Below, one piece after another: positions 17,227 through 26,604 of a DNA stretch of 64,000 nucleotides. Below the pieces are notes generated by a model. The model did not search any database, had not been told where the DNA came from, and saw only the letters and a list, made by a program, of their open reading frames with translations. Source of the DNA: Bog-105 sp965277855 (GTDB lineage Bacteria > Acidobacteriota > Terriglobia > Bryobacterales > Bryobacteraceae); contig OZ255847.1 of the NCBI GenBank assembly GCA_965277855.1, positions 6,262,001 through 6,326,000 of the forward strand, in the 5' to 3' direction. Within the stretch, counting starts at the first letter, position 1. The number at the start of each line of letters is the position of its first letter. The translations under genes and the position numbers were made by a program.

Positions 17227-20200
17227 GCTAACGGTATTTCTGGGGGCGGTTTGCTGCTGCTTGGCCGCGCGGTCTGGCGCAAGTTCGTCAGGAGTGGATA
17301 CGAGCGTTTTCTCGTCGCTCCACTGGCGACTGATCGGTCCGTTTCGGGCCGGTCGAGTGACAGCGGTGGCAGGCATTCCGGAGCAGCCGGGCGTCTATTA
17401 CTTTGGCACTCCTGGCGGCGGCGTGTGGAAGAGCACCAATGCCGGCCGGGTCTGGAAGCCGATCTTCGACCAGGAACATGTGGCCTCGATTGGAGCGCTC
17501 GCGATTGCGCCGTCTAACTCGGACGTCATCTATGTAGGGACGGGAGAGCAGACGCCGGGGCGCGGTGTATACCGATCGAGTGATCGAGGTGCGACCTGGA
17601 CGAATATCGGGCTACAAGAACTGCGTTACATCCAGGCGATCATAGTGGACCCGCATGATCCGAACGTCCTGGTGGTGGCGGGCAATTCGCTCGGGGCGTC
17701 GGTGATTGCGCGAGAGGCGCCGAAGTTTGCCGCGACGCTCGACCGCGGCATCTACAAGACGACGGATGGCGGCAAGCGCTGGTCGAAGGTTTTAACGAAG
17801 GACGACAGTGCGGGCGTGGTCGACATGTGCAGCGATCCGGGGAATGCCCGGGTGTTGTATGCCTCAGTGTTTCATCCGGCGATAGGCAAAGGGGCCGCGG
17901 CGGTCAAGGCTACTTCAGAGATTTGGAAGTCTGAGGATGAGGGGTCGACGTGGCGGGCACTCGCGAGCAAGGGTCTGCCGGAGAAGGATCGGGGGAGGCT
18001 CGGGATCGTGGTAGCGCCGGGAAATCAGGGGCGGCGCATCTATGCGATTTTGCACCAGGGATTTTTTCGCTCGGATGATGGAGGCGCGAACTGGCAGCGA
18101 TCGACGACGGATACGCGGGTAATTGGAAGCGAATATTTCAGCCGTATTTTCGTGGATCCGCGGAATCCGGATGTGGTCTACGCGGCGCAGACCTCGCTCT
18201 ACCGCTCGACCGATGGCGGCCACACATTCGAAGCCTTTCGCGGTGCGCCGGGCGGGGATGATTATCACGTGCTCTGGATCGATCCGCAGAACCCGGCGCG
18301 CATGTTCCTAGGAGTGGACCAGGGAGCGGTGGTGAGCGTGGATGCGGGCGTCAGCTGGACCTCCTGGTACAACCAGCCAACCGGACAGTTTTATCACGTT
18401 TCGACCGATCATTATTTTCCATACCGCGCCTATGCGGCCCAGCAGGACAGCGGGACAGCGGCGGTGATCACGCGCAGCGACTATGGACAGATTACCAGCC
18501 ACGACTGGTATCCGGTGGGTGGATTCGAATATTGTTTTATTGCGCCAGACCCGTTGAATGCCGATCTGGTGTATAGCGGCGGCTGGTATGGGAGCGTGTT
18601 GCGTTTCGATAAGCGCACAGGGCAGTACGCAACGGTATTCGAAAAAGGCAAGAAGTACCGGACGGCCCACATGGCCCCGCTAGCGTGGGCGCCGCACGAT
18701 CCGCACACTTTGTATTTAGGCACGCAGTTTTTGCTGAAGACGAAGAATGGCGGCGGGACTTGGGAGCAGGCGAGCCCGGATCTCACCGGGCAGGCGACGA
18801 CGAAAACAGACGAGAAAAAGAATCGGCAGAAAGCAGCGGAAGTACCTGCGGAAGAGAAGCGGCCGGAAGCGATCACGAGCATTTCGTTATCGACTATCAA
18901 CGCGGACGAGATATGGGTTGGTACCAGCGACGGGCTGGTGCAGGTGACGCGCAATGGCGGGGGCGTCTGGGAGAAAGTGACGCCCGCGGGACTGTTGCGC
19001 GAGGGACAAATCAGCGGGGTGGAATCTTCCCACCATGCAGCCGGAGCAGCTTATGTGGTGGGTAGCGAGCGCGATACGCTGACGCCCCTGATTGCGCGGA
19101 CGCAGGATTACGGGCGCACGTGGAAGACGATCGTAGCAGGTTTGCCGGCGGATGAAACGGTGCGGGTAGTGCGTGAAGATCCCATCCGCAAAGGGCTGCT
19201 GTATGCGGGTACTCAGACGGGAGTGTTTGTTTCTTTTGATGACGGCGACAGATGGCAGCCATTACAGCTGAATCTGCCGGCGGCGACGGTGACAGACCTC
19301 GATGTACATGACAACGATCTGGTGGCTTCAACGTTTGGGCGCGCACTTTGGATCCTGGATGATCTAACGCCGCTGCGGGAGATGAATGAGAGCGTGACAG
19401 CTTCGGACGCGCACTTGTTTACGCCGGAGCGCGCCGTGCGGGTGCGTTGGGACAATAATCCGGATACGCCGTATCCGCCGGAGACGCCGGCTGGAAAAAA
19501 TCCACCGAATGGGGCGATTCTGAATTACTACTTAAAGCCGGGCTTGACGGGCGAAATTACGCTTACGATTTCGGATTCGGCGGGACGCGAAGTGAAGCGG
19601 TTTTCGAGCACGCCGGAAGTTCGAGAGATACCGCCGGCGAATGTACCGGAATCCTGGTTTGCTCCACCGGAAGCTTTGCCGAGGGTCGCGGGTTTGAATC
19701 GTTTTGTATGGGATCTGCGGTATGCAGCGCCATTGGCGTTGCCCTACGGCTATTTTGGCGGCCTGCTCGAATACACCGAGTACACCCTGCCGAGCGATGC
19801 GGTTCCGGGGGACACGCCGAAGCTGCAGCCGCAGGGTCCGGTAGCAGTGCCGGGCCGGTACAACGTGGAACTGGCGGCAGGTGGGAAAAGTTATCGCCAG
19901 ATGATCGACGTGGAGCTTGATCCGCGAGTGAAAACGCCTGCGGCCGATTTGCAGGAGCAGCTGGAACTGGAGCGAACAATCGATCGAGGAATGAACGTGA
20001 GCTATCAATCGTTCCAACAAGTAGAGGCACTGCGGAAGGGTTTGGAAGAACGGGAAAAGAGTAGTGGGGCGGCGAAATTGGGTACCGCGATGAGTAGTAA
20101 GGCTGCAGCCTTGCGGAAGAAACTGGACGAAGTGCAGAATGGCAGTTCGAAGGCGCCAGGATTCGGTGCGGTGAATCGGGAGCTGGGAAGACTGGCGGCA

Positions 20201-20428
20201 TCGGCGCAGAGTGCGGATGTGCGTCCGTCGGAAACGGCAAAGGCGGCAGTAGATGAGAATTGCCAGGCGCTGGAGCAGGATTTGACAAAGTGGCGGGTGT
20301 TCAATGCGGAGGATTTAAAACGGTTCAACGGACTGCTGCAGAAGGAGAAGCTAGACTCGCTGCAAGTGAGGGGACCGATCTTCGCCGCGAAAGCATGCCA
20401 ACACTCTATTGGACGGGGGCCGAAGTAG
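17183..20428 (+). CDS. Large secreted VPS10/sortilin-like BNR-repeat protein
   Basis: About 1081 aa, with a signal peptide (FRLTVFLGAVCCCLAARSGA). The ATG at 17183 overlaps the upstream dienelactone hydrolase gene; a TTG at 17219 is an alternative. At least ten Asp-box/BNR motifs of the form SxDxGxxW are visible (SSDRGATW, TTDGGKRW, SEDEGSTW, SDDGGANW, STDGGHTF, TQDYGRTW, SFDDGDRW and others), so two beta-propellers are expected across residues 40-750. The C-terminal third has a beta-sandwich part and a helical, charged stretch. Databases often label these glycosyl hydrolases, but no catalytic residues are evident. The last 23 bp overlap the convergent CE15 gene. Confidence 0.85.
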   Translation: MRGERCSGGSKNLFRLTVFLGAVCCCLAARSGASSSGVDTSVFSSLHWRLIGPFRAGRVTAVAGIPEQPGVYYFGTPGGGVWKSTNAGRVWKPIFDQEHVASIGALAIAPSNSDVIYVGTGEQTPGRGVYRSSDRGATWTNIGLQELRYIQAIIVDPHDPNVLVVAGNSLGASVIAREAPKFAATLDRGIYKTTDGGKRWSKVLTKDDSAGVVDMCSDPGNARVLYASVFHPAIGKGAAAVKATSEIWKSEDEGSTWRALASKGLPEKDRGRLGIVVAPGNQGRRIYAILHQGFFRSDDGGANWQRSTTDTRVIGSEYFSRIFVDPRNPDVVYAAQTSLYRSTDGGHTFEAFRGAPGGDDYHVLWIDPQNPARMFLGVDQGAVVSVDAGVSWTSWYNQPTGQFYHVSTDHYFPYRAYAAQQDSGTAAVITRSDYGQITSHDWYPVGGFEYCFIAPDPLNADLVYSGGWYGSVLRFDKRTGQYATVFEKGKKYRTAHMAPLAWAPHDPHTLYLGTQFLLKTKNGGGTWEQASPDLTGQATTKTDEKKNRQKAAEVPAEEKRPEAITSISLSTINADEIWVGTSDGLVQVTRNGGGVWEKVTPAGLLREGQISGVESSHHAAGAAYVVGSERDTLTPLIARTQDYGRTWKTIVAGLPADETVRVVREDPIRKGLLYAGTQTGVFVSFDDGDRWQPLQLNLPAATVTDLDVHDNDLVASTFGRALWILDDLTPLREMNESVTASDAHLFTPERAVRVRWDNNPDTPYPPETPAGKNPPNGAILNYYLKPGLTGEITLTISDSAGREVKRFSSTPEVREIPPANVPESWFAPPEALPRVAGLNRFVWDLRYAAPLALPYGYFGGLLEYTEYTLPSDAVPGDTPKLQPQGPVAVPGRYNVELAAGGKSYRQMIDVELDPRVKTPAADLQEQLELERTIDRGMNVSYQSFQQVEALRKGLEEREKSSGAAKLGTAMSSKAAALRKKLDEVQNGSSKAPGFGAVNRELGRLAASAQSADVRPSETAKAAVDENCQALEQDLTKWRVFNAEDLKRFNGLLQKEKLDSLQVRGPIFAAKACQHSIGRGPK

Positions 20429-21761
20429 CAGTAGCGTGCGCGGACGGGTTGTTTAAGTAGCGTTGGGCAAAGGCAAGGAAAGTGGGCCAGTTGGGTGCGG
20501 GCGTATGGCCTCCGCTGTGTTGTCGAAAGGCGATGTCGCCACTGATGAGCGGAGTCTCGATAGGAGGAAATACGGTTGTGCCCAAGCCACGTTTGCCTAG
20601 CAATTCATAGACGGGGCCGGCTGCGGCGGCAGCCATAAACATGCCTTTCGCATCCGCCCATCCATCGCCTTGTGTGGCGCCTCCGCCAATAAATACGGGT
20701 CTGGGAGCGCAGAGAGCGATGAGTTCGTGAGCGTCGACGGGCAAATCGCGGGGATGCAACGGGCCGGCGTATTTGAGGAAGTTGCCGGCCATCCAATGGT
20801 ATTCGCCAGTGGCCGCGACGTTTTCCAGCTGTTCGCCCCAGTGGCGGCGGCTGAGTTGCGCCCCGCCTGCGCCGGACGAGCTGATATAAGCGATGGCGAA
20901 GCGCGAGTCGTATGCCATGGCAAGTAGAGCGGCTTTTCCATAGCGCGAGTGCCCCGCAACCCCGACCTTCTTCGCATCGATGGCTTGATCGGTTGCGAAG
21001 TAGTCGAGTACCCGGCTGGCGCCCCACGCCCAGGCTCGTAGCGCGCCCCAATCGTCGAGCTTGCGCGGCCGGCCTTTGTTCATCAGGCCAATGATGCCTT
21101 GTGTGAGACCTGCTCCGTTGTCGGCTTGAATGCTGGTGGGAGTCAACGCCGCGAAACCCCAGCCTAGCGCCAGTACTTGTTGTTGCCAGGTAGGTCCCGC
21201 AGTGGGCGGCGTCATAGACTTCGGCCAGGCCAGTTCCAGAATTACCGGCGCCGGGCGGGTGTTGTGGGTAGGAGTCGTCACCGTAAGTTCGATGTTGACG
21301 TTGATGTCGGGATAAGACGCGTTATCTACGTGACCGAGCAAGTGTCTGGTTTTAACCGGTACATCGCCGATTGTCTCGTCAACAGTGTCGGTGATTTTCC
21401 AATTCACTTTGGGCGTGTTTGGAGGGACTCGCCCGTAAATCTCCCGATCGAAATCTTCTACGATTTGCGGCCTGCGCTTCTTCCACCATTGAGCGGCGGT
21501 AGTGACTTTGCTTCCGTCATTCAGGATGAGCGGATCGGGAAGCGTAGGGTCGGGATTAGCTTTCGCCTCGTCGTAGTTGGCGGCGTTGGGCCCACTGGGA
21601 TGCTTGCCATCGGCCCCGGGGCGTAGAGAACTTATGTGCAGCAGGTCCATCGTTCGTTGATGGTCCTGTTCGGCGGTCAGTTGAGCGGGCAGGGGAGTAG
21701 CCGGCCACAGAAAAACCGGCAGGGCGCAGGAGAAGAGGACAACCATTCTGAAAAAGGGCAT
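20406..21761 (-). CDS. Secreted CE15-type glucuronoyl esterase/acetylxylan esterase-like protein
   Basis: The 451-aa product has a signal peptide (residues 1-26, VVLFSCALPVFLWPATPLPA) and an alpha/beta-hydrolase fold. The nucleophile motif is GHSRYGK with Ser272, the GxSRxGK form typical of carbohydrate esterase family 15. The C-terminal QHSGGHTPAPNW supplies the catalytic histidine. CE15 enzymes cleave ester bonds between lignin and glucuronic acid of xylan; bacterial members are broad. Its presence fits a plant-polymer degrader. The 3' end overlaps the VPS10-like gene by 23 bp. Confidence 0.87.
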   Translation of the reverse strand: MPFFRMVVLFSCALPVFLWPATPLPAQLTAEQDHQRTMDLLHISSLRPGADGKHPSGPNAANYDEAKANPDPTLPDPLILNDGSKVTTAAQWWKKRRPQIVEDFDREIYGRVPPNTPKVNWKITDTVDETIGDVPVKTRHLLGHVDNASYPDINVNIELTVTTPTHNTRPAPVILELAWPKSMTPPTAGPTWQQQVLALGWGFAALTPTSIQADNGAGLTQGIIGLMNKGRPRKLDDWGALRAWAWGASRVLDYFATDQAIDAKKVGVAGHSRYGKAALLAMAYDSRFAIAYISSSGAGGAQLSRRHWGEQLENVAATGEYHWMAGNFLKYAGPLHPRDLPVDAHELIALCAPRPVFIGGGATQGDGWADAKGMFMAAAAAGPVYELLGKRGLGTTVFPPIETPLISGDIAFRQHSGGHTPAPNWPTFLAFAQRYLNNPSAHATATSAPVQ

Positions 21762-21819
21762 AGCGGACGATTCAGCTTCCGCTATTGAATCAGACTGCTA
21801 CGTGAGTCAGGAAGGAGGC

Positions 21820-22410
21820 TCAGAGCTGGGGTGGCGCGGGATTGGCGGGAGTGGCCGCAGCCGGAGGCGTGGTGGCGGGAGCGGTAGCGAGCGCTTCCGC
21901 TTTAGCTTTGCCGCCTTTGGTAGCCCAATCGTGTTCAGTGGCAGCGTTGCCCACTGCGCCCTTGGCTACGTCTTTGGCCACATCTGTAGAGACTTTCTGG
22001 TCCGACTCTTTGGCGGTCTGGTGGGTGCCGTCGCCAAGTTCGAGGACGCGGACTCGCACGGCGCGTTTTCCAAATTTCTTACATTCGGCCGTGTTGGGCA
22101 TGTAGATGTCGAGTTTGCGGCCGACAATTTTCTGGCCGGTATCGGCAACAACGTACTCGCCCGAGTACTTGCCCGCGCGCCGAATTTTTATGCGGCTACC
22201 GATCGGGAGAATAGCGGGGTCAGCCGCGACCACGTGGCGGTGCGTGTATTCGCCGGAAGCGGTGATTCCTGTGACGGAATAAGCCGTGGCAAAGTACTTG
22301 CCGTTGACGCGCGGTGGGGCAGGCTTTGTTTCGGCGTCGAGCGGACTCGTAAGAACCAGGAGACCAGAGAAAGCGAGAAATAAAGCGGCAGTGCGGGATT
22401 TGAGGTTCAA
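21820..22410 (-). CDS. 3D-domain (double-psi beta-barrel) secreted protein
   Basis: The 196-aa product starts with a signal peptide (TAALFLAFSGLLVLTSPLDA). Residues about 38-130 form a 3D domain: FATAYSVTGITASGEYT, VVAADPAILPIGSRIKI, YVVADTGQKIVG and KLDIYMP. The three conserved aspartates that give the domain its name are in AADP, VADTG and KLDIY. Such domains occur in lytic transglycosylase-like cell-wall enzymes (MltA, RlpA and YuiC types). The C-terminal 60 residues are alanine- and proline-rich and probably disordered. Confidence 0.87.
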   Translation of the reverse strand: MNLKSRTAALFLAFSGLLVLTSPLDAETKPAPPRVNGKYFATAYSVTGITASGEYTHRHVVAADPAILPIGSRIKIRRAGKYSGEYVVADTGQKIVGRKLDIYMPNTAECKKFGKRAVRVRVLELGDGTHQTAKESDQKVSTDVAKDVAKGAVGNAATEHDWATKGGKAKAEALATAPATTPPAAATPANPAPPQL

Positions 22411-22546
22411 GCTTTGACGGGCTCCCGGACTCGGTTCGCTTTTTCCATTTGTTTCCTAACAAGGGTGACATGGCGAAAGGGGAAAGCAAAGCGCGTGTGG
22501 TCAGGGAGTACTGGTACGGGGAAGAAGATTCAAACTTTTTCCAGCT

Positions 22547-23497
22547 TCACATCGTGGAAGTGTGACGGTGCGCGCCAAAGTGCCAGTTGAATTTCCACCA
22601 GTGGCCGCTGCCGATCGCCTGACCCTGTCCTTCAGGATGCCCGGCCCGGATGCTCAGGATGCCTCCGAGACAAATTAGAAGTGTTCCGAAGAGGGCCGAT
22701 GTTTGGGGGACGTTGTGGAAGAACCACCAGCCGAGCAGCCCCGAGAAGACGACAACGGTGTAGTTGAAAGGAGAGAGTTCAGCCGCCGAAGCATGGCGGT
22801 AGGCCAGGATGATGAAGTATTGAGTCAGGGCGTAAAAGATGCCGATGGCCAGCAGAAGGAGCCAGGTCTGCCGGCTGAGAGGCTTCCAGGCACCGTAAGA
22901 GACGGGCAGCAGCAGCAGCGTGGAGATGCCGAAGTTATAGACCAGAATGCGGGTGGGCGGCTCGGTTTCCGAAAGCTTGTTGGTGGCGACCAGGGCGAGC
23001 GCGGAAAAGAAGCCGCCGGCCAAGGCGAGGAGCGATGCGGGATTTTGAAACATCTGCGGTCCGGGTTTGATGATCAGCACGATGCCGATCAGGCCAATGA
23101 AGAGACTCAGCCAAACAAGCGGCTGGACCGTTTTGCGGAACCAGAGATAGATGACTAGGGGAATGAACAGTGGCGCCGCATTGGTGAGCAAGACGGAATC
23201 CATGAGTGGGATCGATTTTACGGAAATAAAGAAAAGGAGCTGACAGACCGATCCCGACATGCTGCGAAAAAAGTGCAGCCAGAAGTGATCGGTTTTGAGG
23301 CGGGCGGGACCGATCCGGGCGACCGACGGCAGGAAGCATAAGAAGCTGATCGCGTACTGCAGGAACAGCGTGAGCAGGGGCGGAACGTCGGACACAGCTT
23401 TCCCGAAAGCGCTCATGACAGCCGAACAAAAAAAGGCGAGTGTGATGAGGGAGATGCCTAACGTAAGCGAATGATTGGGGGCGGCTTTGGGATCCAC
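22547..23497 (-). CDS. EamA/DMT-family transporter
   Basis: The 316-aa product shows ten hydrophobic helices arranged as two EamA repeats (for example LGISLITLAFFCSAVMSAFG, SVKSIPLMDSVLLTNAAPLF in repeat one, and AYRHASAAELSPFNYTVVV in repeat two). DMT transporters of this type export amino acids or other metabolites; the substrate is unknown. The start is GTG at 23497, 24 bp after the GlcG/HbpS gene on the same strand, so the two are probably co-transcribed. Confidence 0.9.
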   Translation of the reverse strand: MDPKAAPNHSLTLGISLITLAFFCSAVMSAFGKAVSDVPPLLTLFLQYAISFLCFLPSVARIGPARLKTDHFWLHFFRSMSGSVCQLLFFISVKSIPLMDSVLLTNAAPLFIPLVIYLWFRKTVQPLVWLSLFIGLIGIVLIIKPGPQMFQNPASLLALAGGFFSALALVATNKLSETEPPTRILVYNFGISTLLLLPVSYGAWKPLSRQTWLLLLAIGIFYALTQYFIILAYRHASAAELSPFNYTVVVFSGLLGWWFFHNVPQTSALFGTLLICLGGILSIRAGHPEGQGQAIGSGHWWKFNWHFGAHRHTSTM

Positions 23498-23521
23498 GTG
23501 TAGAGGCTCGGTGGGCAGCGA

Positions 23522-23944
23522 TCAGGCAGGATGGGTGAGAAGGCGCGCGGCCATTTCGGCAAGCTCGATATCTTCAGCTTGCGGCAAGCCGCTGATGGCG
23601 ACAGCACCGATGACCTGGCCGTCTTTAAAGAGGGGCACACCACCTCCCCAGCCTGTAAATTGCGGATCTCCGAAGTAAGCCATATCGAATCCTTTATCGG
23701 GGTGGCGGGCAGCGACGCCAATATCTTTAGAGGGCTTCCGCTCACGGGCGGCGCTATAGGCTTTGTTCATAGCGATGGTGATGGAGGAAAGTGGAGCGCC
23801 GTTCATGCGTGCGAAGGCGATCAGTTCGCCGTGCGCATCGCAAACGGCAATGACGCCGGCTTTGTTCCGTTTGGAGATTTCGGTAACGAGCGTGTCGAGC
23901 AGTTGGCGGGCTTCTGCGTAGTCGAGGGCGAGTTCGAGGAGCAT
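23522..23944 (-). CDS. GlcG/HbpS family heme-binding-like protein
   Basis: The 140-aa product matches the GlcG/HbpS fold: VCDAHGELIAFARMNGAPLSS, IAMNKAYSAARERKPS, then GGGVPLFKDGQVIGAVAISG. HbpS proteins bind heme or sense redox state; GlcG sits in glycolate operons. Which of these applies here is not known. It is the first gene of a short operon with the EamA transporter. No signal peptide is visible, so it is probably cytoplasmic. Confidence 0.9.
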   Translation of the reverse strand: MLLELALDYAEARQLLDTLVTEISKRNKAGVIAVCDAHGELIAFARMNGAPLSSITIAMNKAYSAARERKPSKDIGVAARHPDKGFDMAYFGDPQFTGWGGGVPLFKDGQVIGAVAISGLPQAEDIELAEMAARLLTHPA

Positions 23945-24858
23945 CCGGGTAGTTTAGCGTTTAAAACGCCGGCAATCCTCCGAGAACATGGCCGCTCTCA
24001 TCTTGAAAGGCTAATTCGAGGCGATTGACCGTTGATTCAGCCAATTTGTCTTTGTCGACATGTGAAGGCTTGAGATGATACGGGTGCAAAGTCATCGAAG
24101 ACGTGTGCGGCATTGCCATGCCCTGCAAACAGCAATATCGAATGGCCCGTTCCGCCCTAATCGAGAACCTCGAATTTCACACCCGTCGCTCTCACGGAGT
24201 ATATCTGTTTGTCGAGCGAGGGCTCGCGCCATTCCGGTGTCCGTTGCATACGGCAGTGCTCCCCAGCGATGGAACGAGAAAATTGGGTAATAAACCGTGC
24301 AAGGAGTCACTCCAGTGACTGGGCGAATAATTCATCATCGGTTCTAGCCAGGCATGGCGCTTAACAACACCGAAATGTGTCGTGCGCGGCAGCACCGCCA
24401 ATCGCGCACCTGCTGCAGGACACTTTGTTCGGTGCTCTGTGCCGCCCGTGCCGCCTCGCGGGCAGGAAACGTCTCCCGTTCACGCCCGCTGAGGGACGCC
24501 GCTTTGAGGAACGCAGCATTCAGTTGCTAAACCTCAGCGGCTAACGCGTATTTGCACCCCCGCTGACAACTCCGTTCCAGAGAGCATCCTCGGTCGCGGC
24601 GAGCCCGCTTTCGCATGTCAACACTAATTTGTCGCATGAGCGCGCCCTCTTCCAAGTCCCGCCGTTACTCCCTCTTTACAGCCACACTCTCCGGCCCGCA
24701 TTTTGCAAGTAGATCACCGGTCGACACATTTTATTAAGTCTTGTTAAATCAGATGCTTGCGGTGATTTTGTCGACTTTCCTAAACCGGCGTCGCGGCATG
24801 ATGAGCTCGCAAAAGTAGTGGCGAATCAGGTGGCGAGCCACGGAAAACGAGACCAGGG
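23945..24858. other. Gene-poor stretch upstream of the orphan terminase genes
   Basis: No convincing gene, tRNA or repeat array is found in these 914 bp. On the minus strand, 24355-24535 reads like a decayed coding fragment (NAAFLKAASLSGRERETFPA, then REAARAAQSTEQSVLQQVRDW), interrupted by a stop. An AT-richer island around 24713-24775 contains interleaved inverted repeats. The stretch looks like degraded mobile DNA. Confidence 0.5.
24713..24775. repeat. Two interleaved 7-bp inverted repeats around an AT-rich core
   Basis: ATCACCG (24713-24719) pairs with CGGTGAT (24760-24766), and GTCGACA (24720-24726) pairs with TGTCGAC (24769-24775). The pairs are interleaved rather than nested, and the 33-bp centre is AT-rich (TTTTATTAAGTCTTGTTAAA). 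It could be a protein-binding site, an RNA pseudoknot or a remnant phage site; function is not known. Confidence 0.4.
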
Positions 24859-24930
24859 ATGGCGAACAACAAAGCAACAAAGAGGCGTCCGGCGGCAATA
24901 ACGGTCTTTTCGAAGGAAGTAGCGCAGTAA
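24859..24930 (+). CDS. Possible 23-aa leader peptide before the terminase genes
   Basis: The frame ATG-GCG-AAC... encodes a basic peptide (MANNKATKRRPAAITVFSKE plus three residues). Its TAA overlaps the ATG of the terminase small subunit (TAATG at 24928-24932), which suggests translational coupling. No family is recognised, and such a short frame could be chance. Confidence 0.3.
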   Translation: MANNKATKRRPAAITVFSKEVAQ

Positions 24931-25307
24931 TGGGGAGGCCTGTTTACGAGGTCACGGACGAGAAGCGCGAGCAGGTGCGAACGATGGCGTCGATGGGGAT
25001 GACGCAGGACGACATCGGGCGGGTGATGGGAGCGACGGCGAAGACGCTGCGGAAACACTTTCGGGAGGAACTGGAACTAAGCGCGATAGAGGCGAACACG
25101 AAGGTGATGCAGACGCTGTACACGATGGCGACCTCGGGCGCGAACACGACGGCCTCGATTTTCTGGGCGAAGACGCGGTGCGGGCTGAGGGAAGCGAGAG
25201 GAGAGGTGACGGCCAAGAAAAAGGCGCCAGCGGAGAGGCCGGCGGAAGTGCTACCGGGGTGGATGCCAGGCTTTGAGGTGTTTCTGACGCCGGAGAAAAG
25301 CGAGTGA
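24930..25307 (+). CDS. Phage terminase small subunit-like protein
   Basis: The 125-aa product has an N-terminal helix-turn-helix (EQVRTMASMGMTQDDIGRVM followed by TAKTLRKHFREELE) and a helical segment with ANTTASIFWAKTRCG, a pattern seen in small terminase or phage HTH proteins. The small subunit recognises viral DNA for packaging. A GAAGGAAG site lies about 10 nt before the ATG. It overlaps the large-subunit gene by 4 bp (25304-25307). No other phage structural gene is found nearby. Confidence 0.8.
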   Translation: MGRPVYEVTDEKREQVRTMASMGMTQDDIGRVMGATAKTLRKHFREELELSAIEANTKVMQTLYTMATSGANTTASIFWAKTRCGLREARGEVTAKKKAPAERPAEVLPGWMPGFEVFLTPEKSE

Positions 25308-26599
25308 AGCGGAAGGAAGATACGATCGTGAGAAGCTTGCGGCCGGCGCAGATGGAGGTATTTCTGGACGAGAAACGCTTCCGGGTACTGGTGGCAGGGC
25401 GGCGATTCGGGAAGACGCACCTGGCGATGATCGAGCTGCTGCGGGCGGCTTGGGGGAAAGACCGAAAGGTCTGGTATGTCGCGCCGAGCTACCGCCAGGC
25501 GAAGCGCATTGCGTGGGACCGGTTGAAGGATTTGACGAGACCGTACTGGCAGGGGACGCCGCACGAGACGGATTTGAGTATCAAGCTGCGGTGGGGGGCA
25601 ACGATTGCGCTGCGAGGGGCGGACAATTACGATTCGCTGCGAGGCGACGGGTTGGATTTCGTGGTGCTGGATGAGTATGCGTCGATGCGGCCGGAATGTT
25701 GGACGGAGGTGCTGCGGCCGGCGTTGAGTGACCGGCAAGGCGGGGCGCTGTTTATCGGGACACCGCAGGGACGCAATCATTTTTTCGATCAGTATGAGTA
25801 TGCGCGGACGAATCCGGATTGGAGCGCGTATCAGTTTACGACGGCGGAGGGCGGGAACGTACCGTCGAAGGAACTGGCGAGCGCGGCTTCGCAATTAGAC
25901 GAGCAGTTATTCCGGCAGGAGTTTGAGGCGAGCTTCGACAGCGGGGCGATCGGGAGGGCGTACCATGCGTTTGCACAAGCGGCGAATGTGGCGCGGTGCG
26001 ACTACCGGCCCGAGCTGCCGCTGGTGTGGTCGCTAGACTTCAACGTGAGCCCGATGTGTTCAGTGGTGGCGCAGCGGCAGGGCGAGGAAGTGCGGGTGCT
26101 GGACGAGATGGTGTTGACGGATGCGCATACCGGGATGGCGTGCGAGGCGTTTCTGGAGAAGACGCGGGCCTGGCGCGGAAAGGGACCGTTGACGGTCGAG
26201 ATTTACGGAGATGCGAGCGGGTATCAGCGGCGGACGTGTGGGACGGAGACGGACTGGAGTTTGATCCGGGAGTTTTTCGGGTACTGGCGGGGGCAGGTGA
26301 CGGTGCAGATGAAGGCGGGCCAGGCGAATCCGGGGGTGCGGGATCGGGTGAATATTGTGAACAGCCGGTTATGCAGCGCGATGGGCGAGCGGCGGCTACT
26401 TGTAGATCCGAAGTGCCGCGAGTTACTGATGGATTTGGATCGAGTTAGTTGGAAGTTAGATGAGACGGGGCGAGTAAGTAGTGAATTAGACAAGTCGGAT
26501 AAGAAGCGGACGCATATGAGCGATGCTTTGGGGTATTATCTGGCGGCGGCGTTTTCGGGAAAAGGGACATTTGGGGAGCGGCGAGAGCGGTTGATGTAA
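25304..26599 (+). CDS. Phage terminase large subunit, apparently intact
   Basis: The 431-aa product has the packaging ATPase motifs Walker A GRRFGKTH (residues 32-39) and Walker B VVLDEYA (around 120-126). It also has an RNase H-like nuclease domain with Asp245 (WSLDFNVSP), Asp303 (YGDASGY) and a C-terminal aspartate in THMSDALGYY. These are the residues needed for ATP-driven DNA packaging and DNA cutting, so the protein may be active. The start is ATG, overlapping the small subunit. Portal, capsid and tail genes are absent; a truncated AIPR gene follows on the other strand 5 bp away. Confidence 0.92.
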   Translation: MKRKEDTIVRSLRPAQMEVFLDEKRFRVLVAGRRFGKTHLAMIELLRAAWGKDRKVWYVAPSYRQAKRIAWDRLKDLTRPYWQGTPHETDLSIKLRWGATIALRGADNYDSLRGDGLDFVVLDEYASMRPECWTEVLRPALSDRQGGALFIGTPQGRNHFFDQYEYARTNPDWSAYQFTTAEGGNVPSKELASAASQLDEQLFRQEFEASFDSGAIGRAYHAFAQAANVARCDYRPELPLVWSLDFNVSPMCSVVAQRQGEEVRVLDEMVLTDAHTGMACEAFLEKTRAWRGKGPLTVEIYGDASGYQRRTCGTETDWSLIREFFGYWRGQVTVQMKAGQANPGVRDRVNIVNSRLCSAMGERRLLVDPKCRELLMDLDRVSWKLDETGRVSSELDKSDKKRTHMSDALGYYLAAAFSGKGTFGERRERLM

Positions 26600-26604
26600 G
26601 AGGG

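Noticed and set aside
24944..25894. A 316-aa minus-strand frame opposite the terminase genes
   Set aside because: It has the composition of an antisense shadow (R/P/S-rich) and crosses two genes with clear motifs.
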